Virus record (IMG/VR): IMGVR_UViG_3300040811_000891
Location: 1-42,283 of that record
Source: a virus
Strand: one strand, 5' to 3'
DNA: 42,283 nucleotides
Within the stretch, counting starts at the first letter, position 1. The number at the start of each line of letters is the position of its first letter. The translations under genes were made by a program, and so were the position numbers. Below the pieces are notes generated by a model that was not told the origin of the DNA, did not search any database, and saw only the letters and a program-made list of their open reading frames with translations. Positions 20,760 to 27,581 of this stretch are shown here, piece after piece.

Positions 20760-21161
20760 TTATTTAGCGGGCATAGTAAACAATGCTCTTACGTCATGTG
20801 GTTCATCTATTACCAATGGTTTACGTGAAAAAATGCACCACTTGTAAGCATGCATTGTTTGTTTGGTTGTACAGAATTCTCTAAAGCTAGTACCAGTTGT
20901 GTACACATCATCAACAACCATCCAGGAATGATCGCCAGGTGTTACATACTTTTCCATTGCGCTTTGCAATGGTAATCCGCCTCTTGGAATGCCAACTACT
21001 TTACTAAAAGGTTCTGTTTGATAGTCCATAATCATACGTGCTAATCCGTCCCACCATTCTGGTCTAATAGCATCGCATTCGATCTTCCAAGGTAGTGGTA
21101 GACCTGCGTGACTAATAAAGTCGCCTACTTCAAATAAATTTGCACTAGTGTGATATGGCAT
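20760..21161 (-). CDS. Phosphoribosyltransferase-family protein
   Basis: A 133-residue protein with the PRPP-binding loop SWMVVDDVYTTGTSF, the signature of type I phosphoribosyltransferases, and an upstream KVVGIPRGGLPL, the usual region that holds pyrophosphate. The N-terminal part supplies a short hood. Such enzymes attach purine or pyrimidine bases to PRPP. The base cannot be predicted. It is the smallest of three PRTases in this window (with 23893-24426 and 26785-27321). An AAAGGA site precedes the ATG. Confidence 0.85.
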   Translation of the reverse strand: MPYHTSANLFEVGDFISHAGLPLPWKIECDAIRPEWWDGLARMIMDYQTEPFSKVVGIPRGGLPLQSAMEKYVTPGDHSWMVVDDVYTTGTSFREFCTTKQTMHAYKWCIFSRKPLVIDEPHDVRALFTMPAK

Positions 21162-21245
21162 TTATAATCCTTTGTCTCTGAGTTTGTTAGGGTTAATCGG
21201 TGCTCTCATAGCACGATCTAATTTTTCACTACGTTCCCCACGCAT
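21162..21245 (-). CDS. Possible 27-residue basic peptide
   Basis: Between the QueE stop and the PRTase start, a short frame reads MRGERSEKLDRAMRAPINPN and seven more residues. Its ATG lies 17 nt inside the QueE end. No ribosome-binding site is seen, so this is tentative; it may simply be spacer. Confidence 0.25.
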   Translation of the reverse strand: MRGERSEKLDRAMRAPINPNKLRDKGL

Positions 21246-22125
21246 TGCCAAAGAGGCTGATGTGTAATCGGGGTGTAAACCTCCACCCTCTTTCCATGCA
21301 GATGTCTGCGACTTCTTGGACATTGAGGTTGTACTCTTCGCTCCTACCGCCCAACGGCATAAGGTAGACAGGTGCTTCAATACCTGCCGCACGATATTCA
21401 TCAACAGCTCTGCCAGCTTCATCAATGTCTGTACGATCAGCAACAACAAATTTGAAATACAGAGAGCTACCATCAACACCAGCATACTCACGAGCAACGC
21501 TAGGCTTGATAGCAGTATCCCAAGGTTCTCCGCTAATGGAGAGTTTAGGGCTACAACTCCAAGTGACTTCAAATCTGTCTTGATTGTTGAGATAGTCGTA
21601 AAAGTCGTCATGTAAAGGTTGTGTAGTGTTTGTTTCAAATGTAACATTTTTTAGATCCTGCATACGTGGGTGTTCAAATAATTCTATGTACAGTCGTTGC
21701 CACGCCAACAACGGCTCGCCGCCAGTCATTATTAAGTGTACGTCTTGTCCATTGTCTTGTACCCATTTACCATTGGGTGTCAAACTCAATAGATGTTCTA
21801 CAACTTCGTCAACTGTTGCTCTTTTATTTAAGTGTTTAAATTCAGGATAGATACTTGCATATGTATCACAGCCTGTGTGTATAATAGGCAAGTCTTCGAA
21901 CACTGTTGTATTTTCATGTACTTTCTGATCTAGTAAGCCCATTACTTCTTGATTGTGTATAACGCCTGCTTTTTGTTTAGCATCACGCATAGGCTCATCT
22001 CTGCCTAATCCAAAATTCATACAACGAAAGTTACAACCAAATGTACGTAAAAATACGCTAGGTACTCCTACATATTTGCCTTCACCTTGTACTGAATAAA
22101 ATGCTTCGCTATAGTGTAGTTTCAT
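21229..22125 (-). CDS. queE: 7-carboxy-7-deazaguanine synthase (QueE), inserted-cluster type
   Basis: A 298-residue radical SAM enzyme turning carboxytetrahydropterin into 7-carboxy-7-deazaguanine. The start MKLHYSEAFYSVQGEGKYVG is the classic QueE opening with GGAGG 5 nt before the ATG; the frame remains open 60 nt further upstream but that region codes for another gene. VFLRTFGCNFRC holds two cluster cysteines; the third, in HTGCDTYAS, follows only after about 45 extra residues, where ordinary QueE has CxxC-D-T directly. MTGGEPLL is the SAM site and RLHISLFGNAWGT the usual C terminus. The same inserted form occurs in marine phage QueE as I recall. It is part of a preQ0 pathway with FolE, QueD-like and QueC-like proteins. 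Confidence 0.93.
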   Translation of the reverse strand: MKLHYSEAFYSVQGEGKYVGVPSVFLRTFGCNFRCMNFGLGRDEPMRDAKQKAGVIHNQEVMGLLDQKVHENTTVFEDLPIIHTGCDTYASIYPEFKHLNKRATVDEVVEHLLSLTPNGKWVQDNGQDVHLIMTGGEPLLAWQRLYIELFEHPRMQDLKNVTFETNTTQPLHDDFYDYLNNQDRFEVTWSCSPKLSISGEPWDTAIKPSVAREYAGVDGSSLYFKFVVADRTDIDEAGRAVDEYRAAGIEAPVYLMPLGGRSEEYNLNVQEVADICMERGWRFTPRLHISLFGNAWGT

Positions 22126-22286
22126 AGTTCCTCCACAATGCCTAATATTTCTGCAACAAGTAAACCTACGGCTAGCCATCCCCAACTACCTGTAGCCAGT
22201 GCTACTACACAGCCTGCAATACGTGTTGCACTTTTTACAAGACTAATGTAAAAATGTTTTTTACTTGGATCTACTGGTTCAGCCAT
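22122..22286 (-). CDS. Small membrane protein, 54 residues
   Basis: Starts MAEPVDPSKKHFYISLVKSA and then has one hydrophobic segment (about 23-50; GCVVALATGSWGWLAVGLLV). Its stop overlaps the QueE ATG (ATGA) and its ATG overlaps the preceding gene by 8 nt, so both couplings support it. The QueE ribosome-binding site lies within its last codons. Function unknown; inner-membrane location is predicted. Confidence 0.75.
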   Translation of the reverse strand: MAEPVDPSKKHFYISLVKSATRIAGCVVALATGSWGWLAVGLLVAEILGIVEEL

Positions 22287-22479
22287 TTGTAACCTCTACT
22301 AATGGTTGTACGCTTGATGTATCGTGCCAGTCACTGCCATCTGCACTAAACTGACGTGTAGTTACTTCTTTAACAAGCATATTATCACGCTTTCTGTATG
22401 TAACAAGTTCTTGTTTTACAACACCATCAGTATTACTTTCAAATGCAGACACAAATGGGCCATCTAATTTACTATTCAT
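22279..22479 (-). CDS. Uncharacterised 66-residue protein
   Basis: A polar, beta-rich protein (QELVTYRKRDNMLVKEVTTR) ending in VQPLVEVTNG. A GGAG site lies before the ATG, and a strong promoter is found 50-80 nt upstream inside the sugar dehydrogenase gene, so it heads the unit leading to QueE. Family not recognised. Confidence 0.65.
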   Translation of the reverse strand: MNSKLDGPFVSAFESNTDGVVKQELVTYRKRDNMLVKEVTTRQFSADGSDWHDTSSVQPLVEVTNG

Positions 22480-23231
22480 AACACACTCCTTTTGTTCAAA
22501 CGTTTGTTTGTTGTTATAGTTTGTTCCAGTATACTATGATCTATTGTATTTGTCAATGCCTTTACATCCTTAGGAAAACAATGACCTCCATATCCTAGCG
22601 TTCCTGCATCACTGGGTACCATCATATGACTTGGTCCAATGTTTTTCATCTGTGCTAGTGTACTGGTTAACATACTGTAGTTCATATCCTTGGGTGCATT
22701 TTCAAATAACTCATGAAAGAATGCAACTTTGGTTGCCAACCATGCATTGTGTGTATATTTGATCATACTAGCGGTAGTACGATCTGTGTATGTTACACTA
22801 GTATTTAGAAACGGTGTGAATAGATTTTTCCAAAAGTCTAAATGTTCTCGATTACTGCCACCTAGTATAAACATCTCTTGTTCTTTGAAGTCTTTTTCTG
22901 CATGTAACGCTCGTAAAAATTCAGGATTGTATGTTACATTACTTGGGTACTCACGCATAAGATCAGGTGTTACTGTGCTTTTAAGCATTATAGGTTTTTG
23001 TGTATCCAGTTGATTAATAACTTGTACAATAGCACTATCGTCACATACACCATCTTTGCCTTCAGGCGTAGGTACACAAACGATAAATGCTTCGCATGTT
23101 TCTCTGATATCAAATACTGTTGTATCGTAGTATTTAGGATCAACTCTGTGTACTTCTATTAGATGACCTTCTAAAAATTTTGCTACTGTTTCGCCAACAA
23201 AGCCGCATCCAATTACTGCTATTTTCATCAT
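22476..23231 (-). CDS. Nucleotide-sugar dehydrogenase (UDP-glucose dehydrogenase-like), short form
   Basis: A 251-residue protein with a Rossmann GCGFVG (8-13), VCVPTPEGKDG, KSTVTPD, TYNPEFLRA and the catalytic-cysteine motif GYGGHCFPKDVKAL near its end. These are UDP-glucose/UDP-ManNAc dehydrogenase landmarks. Full-length enzymes have 380-450 residues; here the C-terminal UDP-binding domain is absent. The frame is clean and the ending coincides with the next start, so the short form appears genuine. Similar trimmed forms occur in marine phages, as I recall. It may oxidise a nucleotide sugar to a uronic acid for a glycosyltransferase. Confidence 0.85.
   Translation of the reverse strand: MMKIAVIGCGFVGETVAKFLEGHLIEVHRVDPKYYDTTVFDIRETCEAFIVCVPTPEGKDGVCDDSAIVQVINQLDTQKPIMLKSTVTPDLMREYPSNVTYNPEFLRALHAEKDFKEQEMFILGGSNREHLDFWKNLFTPFLNTSVTYTDRTTASMIKYTHNAWLATKVAFFHELFENAPKDMNYSMLTSTLAQMKNIGPSHMMVPSDAGTLGYGGHCFPKDVKALTNTIDHSILEQTITTNKRLNKRSVL
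22528..22556 (-). promoter_or_regulatory. Sigma70-like promoter inside the sugar dehydrogenase gene
   Basis: TTGACA (22551-22556), 17-nt spacer, TATACT (22528-22533) on the minus strand, one mismatch from consensus. It lies within the 3' end of the dehydrogenase gene and would transcribe the 66-residue gene, the membrane protein and QueE. Lacks the AAAGG extension of the 12-15 kb set. Confidence 0.7.
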
Positions 23232-23618
23232 CTAATCCCATAAGTTTTCATAGTATTCTCCAAACAATTTAAATCCAGCTGTCATACGTTCTTGGTGTTT
23301 TCTCATACCGTCGTGATCGACCCATTCAAAACTACCAGCCATCGGTCCATTCTTTGGATCTTCAACATAGTCGCCATAATAATCATCTTGCCAATCATCT
23401 TTGCACTTTTGCTCAAAGGCCCAAATCATTTCGTCTAGTATTTCATTCCAACGTTCTTCTGTAAGTTGGTTAGGGTATCCATGCGTTGTTTCTTTTAGTT
23501 GTACAAGCATAGGATGAATAATCAGTGCAAGTGTACAATCCATACTCCAAGTATCGTGCGGTTCTATTTCAACACGGGTTGCACGATTCTTTCTATAAGG
23601 GCCTATTCTGACTCGCAT
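23232..23618 (-). CDS. Conserved marine phage protein, 128 residues
   Basis: Starts MRVRIGPYRKNRATRVEIEP at 23618; an extension to 23660 is open but overlaps the AbrB-like gene heavily. The core (HDTWSMDCTLALIIHPMLVQ; WNEILDEMIWAFEQKCKDDW) is one I recall from many T4-like cyanophages, without known function. It is acidic with several Trp and Tyr. It overlaps the preceding gene by 16 nt. Confidence 0.75.
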   Translation of the reverse strand: MRVRIGPYRKNRATRVEIEPHDTWSMDCTLALIIHPMLVQLKETTHGYPNQLTEERWNEILDEMIWAFEQKCKDDWQDDYYGDYVEDPKNGPMAGSFEWVDHDGMRKHQERMTAGFKLFGEYYENLWD

Positions 23619-23797
23619 TTTTTTGTTATACTCCAAGCACCGTGATCTAATTCTTCCCAAATAAGAGTATCACCTTCATCCCAACCTACTTGATCAAGTG
23701 CATCTGGTGGAAACTCAATAAACAGCTCTTTGGTTTTGCCATTCTCTTGTACTTGTACTGTCCAGCTGTTTTGTCCTGTTTGTTTAGGATTTTGCAT
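23603..23797 (-). CDS. AbrB-like small protein, 64 residues
   Basis: The segment IEFPPDALDQVGWDEGDTLI followed by WEELDHGAWSITK resembles the swapped-hairpin AbrB/MazE DNA-binding fold (pattern: P..lL..lgw..Gd.l.....g......). Such proteins bind DNA or act as antitoxins, but no toxin partner is seen. Similar proteins occur in marine T4-like phages. A GGA site precedes the ATG. Confidence 0.65.
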   Translation of the reverse strand: MQNPKQTGQNSWTVQVQENGKTKELFIEFPPDALDQVGWDEGDTLIWEELDHGAWSITKKCESE

Positions 23798-23900
23798 TTT
23801 TAATTCCTTCTTGTAACATACGATATGGTATAGTGCATGTCCATATATAGATAGGCCAGAATACCAAGTTTGCTACTAAAATTTCAACCCATTCACTCAT
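23784..23900 (-). CDS. Tiny membrane protein, 38 residues
   Basis: Starts MSEWVEILVANLVFWPIYIW and continues through PYRMLQEGIKNAKS. One membrane segment. Its ATG overlaps the end of the APRT gene by 8 nt and its stop overlaps the AbrB-like gene by 14 nt. It fills what would otherwise be a 95-nt gap between genes, and carries the downstream gene's ribosome-binding site. Confidence 0.6.
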   Translation of the reverse strand: MSEWVEILVANLVFWPIYIWTCTIPYRMLQEGIKNAKS

Positions 23901-24426
23901 TGTTCCAAACCGTTTCTAGTGTGCTAATAGGAAATCCTAAATCTTTTCCAGGACCTCTTACATACTGTAAATCAATAACAGTGACACCTCTCAGAACTTT
24001 AGCACCTGTTTGTTTTATTAGATCTCCGGTGGCCACCATACTACCACCTGTAGCAATCAAGTCATCTACAATAACACAACGATCTGTGTGACCCAGCAGT
24101 CCTTTTTGTAGTGTAAGTGTTGCACTACCATATTCAAGATCATAACTTTGCTCTAATAGGTCTCCTGGGTACTTAGCGCCTTTTTTACGCACCATTACAA
24201 ACGGTAAGTTTAGCTCATGTGCTATAGCTGCACCTAGTACAAAGCCTCTACTTTCAACACCTACAATGTGTGTAATATTGTCTGTGTATTCAGTTACTCT
24301 TTTGGTCATTTCGTGTACTGCTTTGCTAAACATAGGTCCAGCAAACAAACTGTTAAGATCGTAAAAATTTATACCTTCTTGAGGATAATCAGGTATTGTT
24401 CTAATATAATCTTCCCATCTAATCAT
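23893..24426 (-). CDS. apt: Adenine phosphoribosyltransferase-like protein
   Basis: A 177-residue PRTase that joins adenine and PRPP to give AMP. APRT landmarks: RTIPDYPQEGINFYDL (the IPDFP..GI.F.D opening), VGVESRGFVLGAAIA (pyrophosphate-binding ESRGF), RKKGAKYPG, and the PRPP loop CVIVDDLIATGGSM. The start at 24426 (MIRWEDYIRTIPDYP) is chosen since GGGAG lies 8 nt before it and it overlaps the TK stop (TAATG); an upstream extension to 24441 overlaps TK. Adenine released by the nucleosidase at the window start could be its substrate, closing a salvage loop. Confidence 0.93.
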   Translation of the reverse strand: MIRWEDYIRTIPDYPQEGINFYDLNSLFAGPMFSKAVHEMTKRVTEYTDNITHIVGVESRGFVLGAAIAHELNLPFVMVRKKGAKYPGDLLEQSYDLEYGSATLTLQKGLLGHTDRCVIVDDLIATGGSMVATGDLIKQTGAKVLRGVTVIDLQYVRGPGKDLGFPISTLETVWNNE

Positions 24427-24977
24427 TATTTTGGCTCCCAATGTTCAAGACATCTTGGTTCATACATGCCCATGCTTCCTACTTGAACACGATCACCACT
24501 TGCCTTTATTCTATATGTTTTAGTTGCAGTTTTACCGCACACTGTACATACTGCTTTGATCTTTTCAATGCAATCTGCAAGTCCTAGAAGTTGACTAGTT
24601 GTTTCAAAAGGTATGCCTCGGCTGTCCTGATCAAGTCCACTAGCAACTACATTAACGCCACTGCGTAACCAAGACTCTACACCTTCTAGTGTTGATTTAG
24701 TATCCATAAACTGTACTTCGTCTAAGCATACAGTATCATAGTTGTAGGGCATAATGTTAAAGTGTTCTTCTATTTCATTAAAGTCAGTAATACTTATACA
24801 TGGATAACTTAGTTGATTATGAGTAGTAATTGTATCCTCGCTGTAGCGATTATCTTTTGCAGGCTTTATGCATAATACTTTCTTTTGTTGATGATTTAAC
24901 CAAAGCACACTCTGTAATAGTTTACTAGTTTTACCTGCATACATAGGTCCAGCATATACATCTAATAGTCCTCTCAT
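24426..24977 (-). CDS. tk: Thymidine kinase, type II
   Basis: A 183-residue kinase phosphorylating thymidine to dTMP. Walker A is GPMYAGKTSK (10-19), the Walker B-like DEVQF lies near the middle, the lasso region CTVCGKTATKTYR carries CxxC of the zinc site completed by CLEHW, and GMYEPRC is the substrate-binding end. Length and order are normal for T4-type thymidine kinases. It complements ThyX for dTTP supply. Overlap with both neighbours (1-4 nt) indicates a coupled salvage operon with APRT. Confidence 0.95.
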   Translation of the reverse strand: MRGLLDVYAGPMYAGKTSKLLQSVLWLNHQQKKVLCIKPAKDNRYSEDTITTHNQLSYPCISITDFNEIEEHFNIMPYNYDTVCLDEVQFMDTKSTLEGVESWLRSGVNVVASGLDQDSRGIPFETTSQLLGLADCIEKIKAVCTVCGKTATKTYRIKASGDRVQVGSMGMYEPRCLEHWEPK

Positions 24978-25741
24978 TCAGCAGCCACCTTTTCCGCTAA
25001 TTCATCGTCATAGTATTCCCACATTTCGTCCCACATTTCTTTGTCAGTTTCGGGATTAACATGCGGATCTTCCCATCGTTTATTGAACCATGCTACGTGT
25101 GCATAGTAGCCTTTGCCACGACTATCACACCAATCATATTCGCAGTCGTATTCTTTTTTATCATAAAATAATCGTTCTACCATTTCTCCATGGTCAGTTT
25201 CAACAATACTAACAGCTACTTTTTTGGGATCAAATTCTTCGTCGTCAGCTAGCTCAATTGTCCAACCACCAAAATCGCCTTTTTCGCTACTGTAAAAAAC
25301 AAGTACAGGTACACTGTTATCATCTTCATGATCAGCTACATGCATATCTTGTGTATACATTTCACGACCATATAACTGATGTGGTTCTAACTCAACACGC
25401 TCTTCCCATTCATATTCAGGTTGTCCATGTTCTCCCACAGTCATTGGAAATGCCCAAAGTTCTGTACCGTTTGCACTGCTGTCATGATGTAGTTCATCAC
25501 ACTCATACCAGTTGTTCCAGTGTGTACCTTCTTCATATACTGGTGGACTATCTGGGTCAAATCCTTCTTCATCTTCAGGATCACTATCCCAGGCTTCCAG
25601 TGCCATTAGGTGATCAATAAGACGACTGTCGCCATCTTCTTTACAAATAGGTTGCCAGTATTCAACAAACTCTTTTGTAACTTCTCCGATAGTCATTTCT
25701 CCGCCATAATTATGTCCGCGGATATAAATTTGCTTAGTCAT
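24974..25741 (-). CDS. Highly acidic 255-residue protein
   Basis: No family recognised. The protein is extremely rich in Asp and Glu along its full length, with many Trp and Tyr (for example DSDPEDEEGFDPDSPPVYEE and WDEMWEYYDDELAEK). Such composition occurs in DNA-mimic anti-restriction proteins, but also in calcium-binding or inhibitor proteins, so the role is open. It is placed between the salvage kinase and a set of small genes, coupled by overlaps of 4 and 1 nt. Confidence 0.7.
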   Translation of the reverse strand: MTKQIYIRGHNYGGEMTIGEVTKEFVEYWQPICKEDGDSRLIDHLMALEAWDSDPEDEEGFDPDSPPVYEEGTHWNNWYECDELHHDSSANGTELWAFPMTVGEHGQPEYEWEERVELEPHQLYGREMYTQDMHVADHEDDNSVPVLVFYSSEKGDFGGWTIELADDEEFDPKKVAVSIVETDHGEMVERLFYDKKEYDCEYDWCDSRGKGYYAHVAWFNKRWEDPHVNPETDKEMWDEMWEYYDDELAEKVAAE

Positions 25742-26001
25742 TAGTTTGCTCCATTACTAAAAATATAAACACCTTCGTATTTTTCTCTGCCCTCTAGTTT
25801 ATCATTGCCAACACCCGGGCGTGTGTTAAGCATCATTTTAATCATTCCGTTGTATTTGAATCCAACCTTTTCTGCGGTTTCAATCCATCTGTCTACAACT
25901 TTGAATTCTTCTTTTGCTGTTTTATAATCACTTATATTGGTAGCAAATAAACCATCACTGTTGAGTCCATATTTACAACAAAAATAATTGTACCATAGCA
26001 A
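25741..26001 (-). CDS. Short protein or gene remnant, up to 86 residues
   Basis: The frame has no ATG near its front; the longest reading begins at a TTG (26001) without a ribosome-binding site. The last part, MIKMMLNTRPGVGNDKLEGR then KYEGVYIFSNG, resembles the C-terminal ends of some phage methyltransferase-like proteins, where a PxRPG..N segment precedes a final beta strand. It may be a decayed or recombined fragment, or start by coupling to the membrane-protein gene upstream. Function not assigned. Confidence 0.4.
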   Translation of the reverse strand: MLWYNYFCCKYGLNSDGLFATNISDYKTAKEEFKVVDRWIETAEKVGFKYNGMIKMMLNTRPGVGNDKLEGREKYEGVYIFSNGAN

Positions 26002-26251
26002 TACTGTTCATAACTACGAACCATATTGTTAGTACAATAGCAAACCCTGCACGTCTAATCCACGTACTAATTACACCAAGTATACTGCCTACTAGATACA
26101 TTGGAATAAAAATTTTAGTTGCTGGATCAAGCACTGTGAATGTTAAAACTGCGCTAGCACCAATTAGCATTATAGCTTCTATTAGTTCACAATAGAATGC
26201 AAATGGTGATAGTCTGTAACTATCTTTAAAAAACTGTAAAACTTTATCCAT
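25973..26251 (-). CDS. Small membrane protein, about 92 residues
   Basis: Two or three hydrophobic segments are seen (AFYCELIEAIMLIGASAVLT; IFIPMYLVGSILGVIS; FAIVLTIWFVVMN). The start is uncertain: ATG 26251 overlaps the preceding stop and gives MDKVLQFFKDSYR; ATG 26263 is also possible; a TTG at 26290 is least likely. Inner-membrane location predicted, family not recognised. Confidence 0.6.
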   Translation of the reverse strand: MDKVLQFFKDSYRLSPFAFYCELIEAIMLIGASAVLTFTVLDPATKIFIPMYLVGSILGVISTWIRRAGFAIVLTIWFVVMNSIAMVQLFLL

Positions 26252-26474
26252 GTGCAGATTCATATTCTGACAGCAGATTACTAAATCCAATCTGCATCAC
26301 ACTGTATTCGTTATACTCTTCTCTAAACTGTTCAATCTCTGCAATTTGATCTCCATTAAGATCTTCAATGCTTTCTACTGCATAATACTCTAACACATAG
26401 TCATAAACTCGTTGGTTAACATCTTGTTCAACGTTATCTTCGTGTTTGTGTATCCTATTCCATTCGAATGCCAT
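26244..26474 (-). CDS. Uncharacterised acidic 76-residue protein
   Basis: Helical and acidic (EDNVEQDVNQRVYDYVLEYY; QIAEIEQFREEYNEYSVMQI). A GAGG site precedes the ATG, inside the end of the 57-residue gene. Family not recognised; it overlaps its neighbours by 20 and 8 nt. Confidence 0.6.
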   Translation of the reverse strand: MAFEWNRIHKHEDNVEQDVNQRVYDYVLEYYAVESIEDLNGDQIAEIEQFREEYNEYSVMQIGFSNLLSEYESAHG

Positions 26475-26628
26475 CTTTTACCTCTACAATTTTGTGATAC
26501 TTTGATGCTCTAGGTTTTTGTTTTTCAATTTCTTCTAAGCATGTTTTAGCACTTTCAAGTGTACTAAATCTAGCAATTACAACGGGATCTTCAACTCGAG
26601 GTTGATATTCTATTACATAGCCTATCAT
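26455..26628 (-). CDS. Small protein, 57 residues
   Basis: Starts MIGYVIEYQPRVEDPVVIAR, continues with a helical ESAKTCLEEIEKQKPRAS, and ends KDGIRME. The ATG overlaps the preceding stop (ATGA). The strand-helix-strand outline resembles a small sporulation-repeat or ferredoxin-like fold, but this is only an impression. Confidence 0.6.
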   Translation of the reverse strand: MIGYVIEYQPRVEDPVVIARFSTLESAKTCLEEIEKQKPRASKYHKIVEVKDGIRME

Positions 26629-26792
26629 TTTTTTTCCACTTTTGCTTTTCTGCCACGTTTGCCTACTTTAAACTTATACACAATATCGTCTGGGTCTGTT
26701 CTTGCATGTGCTGGACATTCGGTAACTTTGTTTTTCTTTAACCATTCGTCAATTGCTTTAGTATTTTCTTCTGTTCTTGTTGCTCTAACCAT
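26625..26792 (-). CDS. Small basic protein, 55 residues
   Basis: Starts MVRATRTEENTKAIDEWLKK and ends with a basic VGKRGRKAKVEKK tail that could touch nucleic acid. A single CPAH motif is present. It is coupled to the PRTase gene upstream (8-nt overlap) and the 57-residue gene downstream (ATGA). AGGA lies before the ATG. Confidence 0.6.
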   Translation of the reverse strand: MVRATRTEENTKAIDEWLKKNKVTECPAHARTDPDDIVYKFKVGKRGRKAKVEKK

Positions 26793-27321
26793 AAGTTCCT
26801 ACATTTTCCCAAGGATACACTAGCCATACATCCTCATCTGCTTTGTTAATTTCATGACAAGTGTATGCACAATGTTCAGTGAATTCACTAGCTAAGTTGT
26901 CTGTTAGTGTAGCAAAGCGAACATTGTTATTCCAAACTTCGTTCCATCCTTCACTATCGGGTAAGCAACCGCTTTGCCAGTCTTTCATAATCCAGTTAAA
27001 TGTTGCACCTGTATCGTTAATGTCATCTACAATTAGTATTTGCTTTCGCATTTTAGGTTTGCATTGTCCATCGTAATATCCAAATGCATCTTCAGCCATC
27101 CAACAGTTGCTTTCGCTTTCACTGTCATCATCACGTAGACTTACTTTAAGTGCTTCGCAACGAATACCTGTCATGTTACTAATAATAGTAGCAGGAACAT
27201 TCCCGCCACGAGTGAGTCCTACAATGTAGTCAGGACGCCAGTTGTCTGCATACATTTGATTTACAATGCTTACACACATTGTTTCTATGTCATTCCAACT
27301 GTAATAATGTTTTTTAATCAT
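26785..27321 (-). CDS. Phosphoribosyltransferase, hypoxanthine/xanthine-like
   Basis: A 178-residue type I PRTase: YIVGLTRGGNVPATII (pyrophosphate-binding RGG), ILIVDDINDTGATFNWI (PRPP loop) and a C-terminal EDVWLVYPWEN, a hood-end pattern shared with xanthine/guanine PRTases (W-V-x-F-P-W-E). It would recycle a purine base to its nucleotide. An insertion of acidic and aromatic residues lies between the two motifs. The third PRTase of the window; with APRT and thymidine kinase it forms a salvage set. Confidence 0.88.
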   Translation of the reverse strand: MIKKHYYSWNDIETMCVSIVNQMYADNWRPDYIVGLTRGGNVPATIISNMTGIRCEALKVSLRDDDSESESNCWMAEDAFGYYDGQCKPKMRKQILIVDDINDTGATFNWIMKDWQSGCLPDSEGWNEVWNNNVRFATLTDNLASEFTEHCAYTCHEINKADEDVWLVYPWENVGTYG

Positions 27322-27581
27322 GTGTTCACCATTTTCTCTGCTATCATTACGCCTCTGTATAGTTCTTGATAGGCGTCATACGCTTCTTTGAGTTCAGGAT
27401 ATTTGTCTTGTAACTTCTGATCTCTTGGTAATAATAACATACTCTTGTGTAAGTTGTCAAGCTCATTTAGTATGTCTCTGCCGTCAACGATGAGGCGATG
27501 TTGGATAACCACCTCAACGTTGTTAGCGTTTGTTAATGTATTATTCAGCATTTGTTTTAATAGCTTTGAGCTAATCGCCAT
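27318..27581 (-). CDS. Uncharacterised helical 87-residue protein
   Basis: Mostly helical and charged (LLKQMLNNTLTNANNVEVVI; LQDKYPELKEAYDAYQELYR). No family recognised. It overlaps the oxygenase gene upstream by 25 nt and the PRTase gene by 4 nt. Confidence 0.6.
   Translation of the reverse strand: MAISSKLLKQMLNNTLTNANNVEVVIQHRLIVDGRDILNELDNLHKSMLLLPRDQKLQDKYPELKEAYDAYQELYRGVMIAEKMVNT

Noticed and set aside
21162-21647. A 161-residue minus-strand frame overlapping QueE
   Set aside because: It lies almost wholly inside QueE in another frame, and its predicted protein is Leu/Ile repeats typical of an out-of-frame reading. Only its last 27 codons might be a peptide.
25258-25620. A 120-residue plus-strand frame rich in His and Tyr
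   Set aside because: It is antisense to the acidic protein gene; its composition mirrors the Asp/Glu codons on the other strand.
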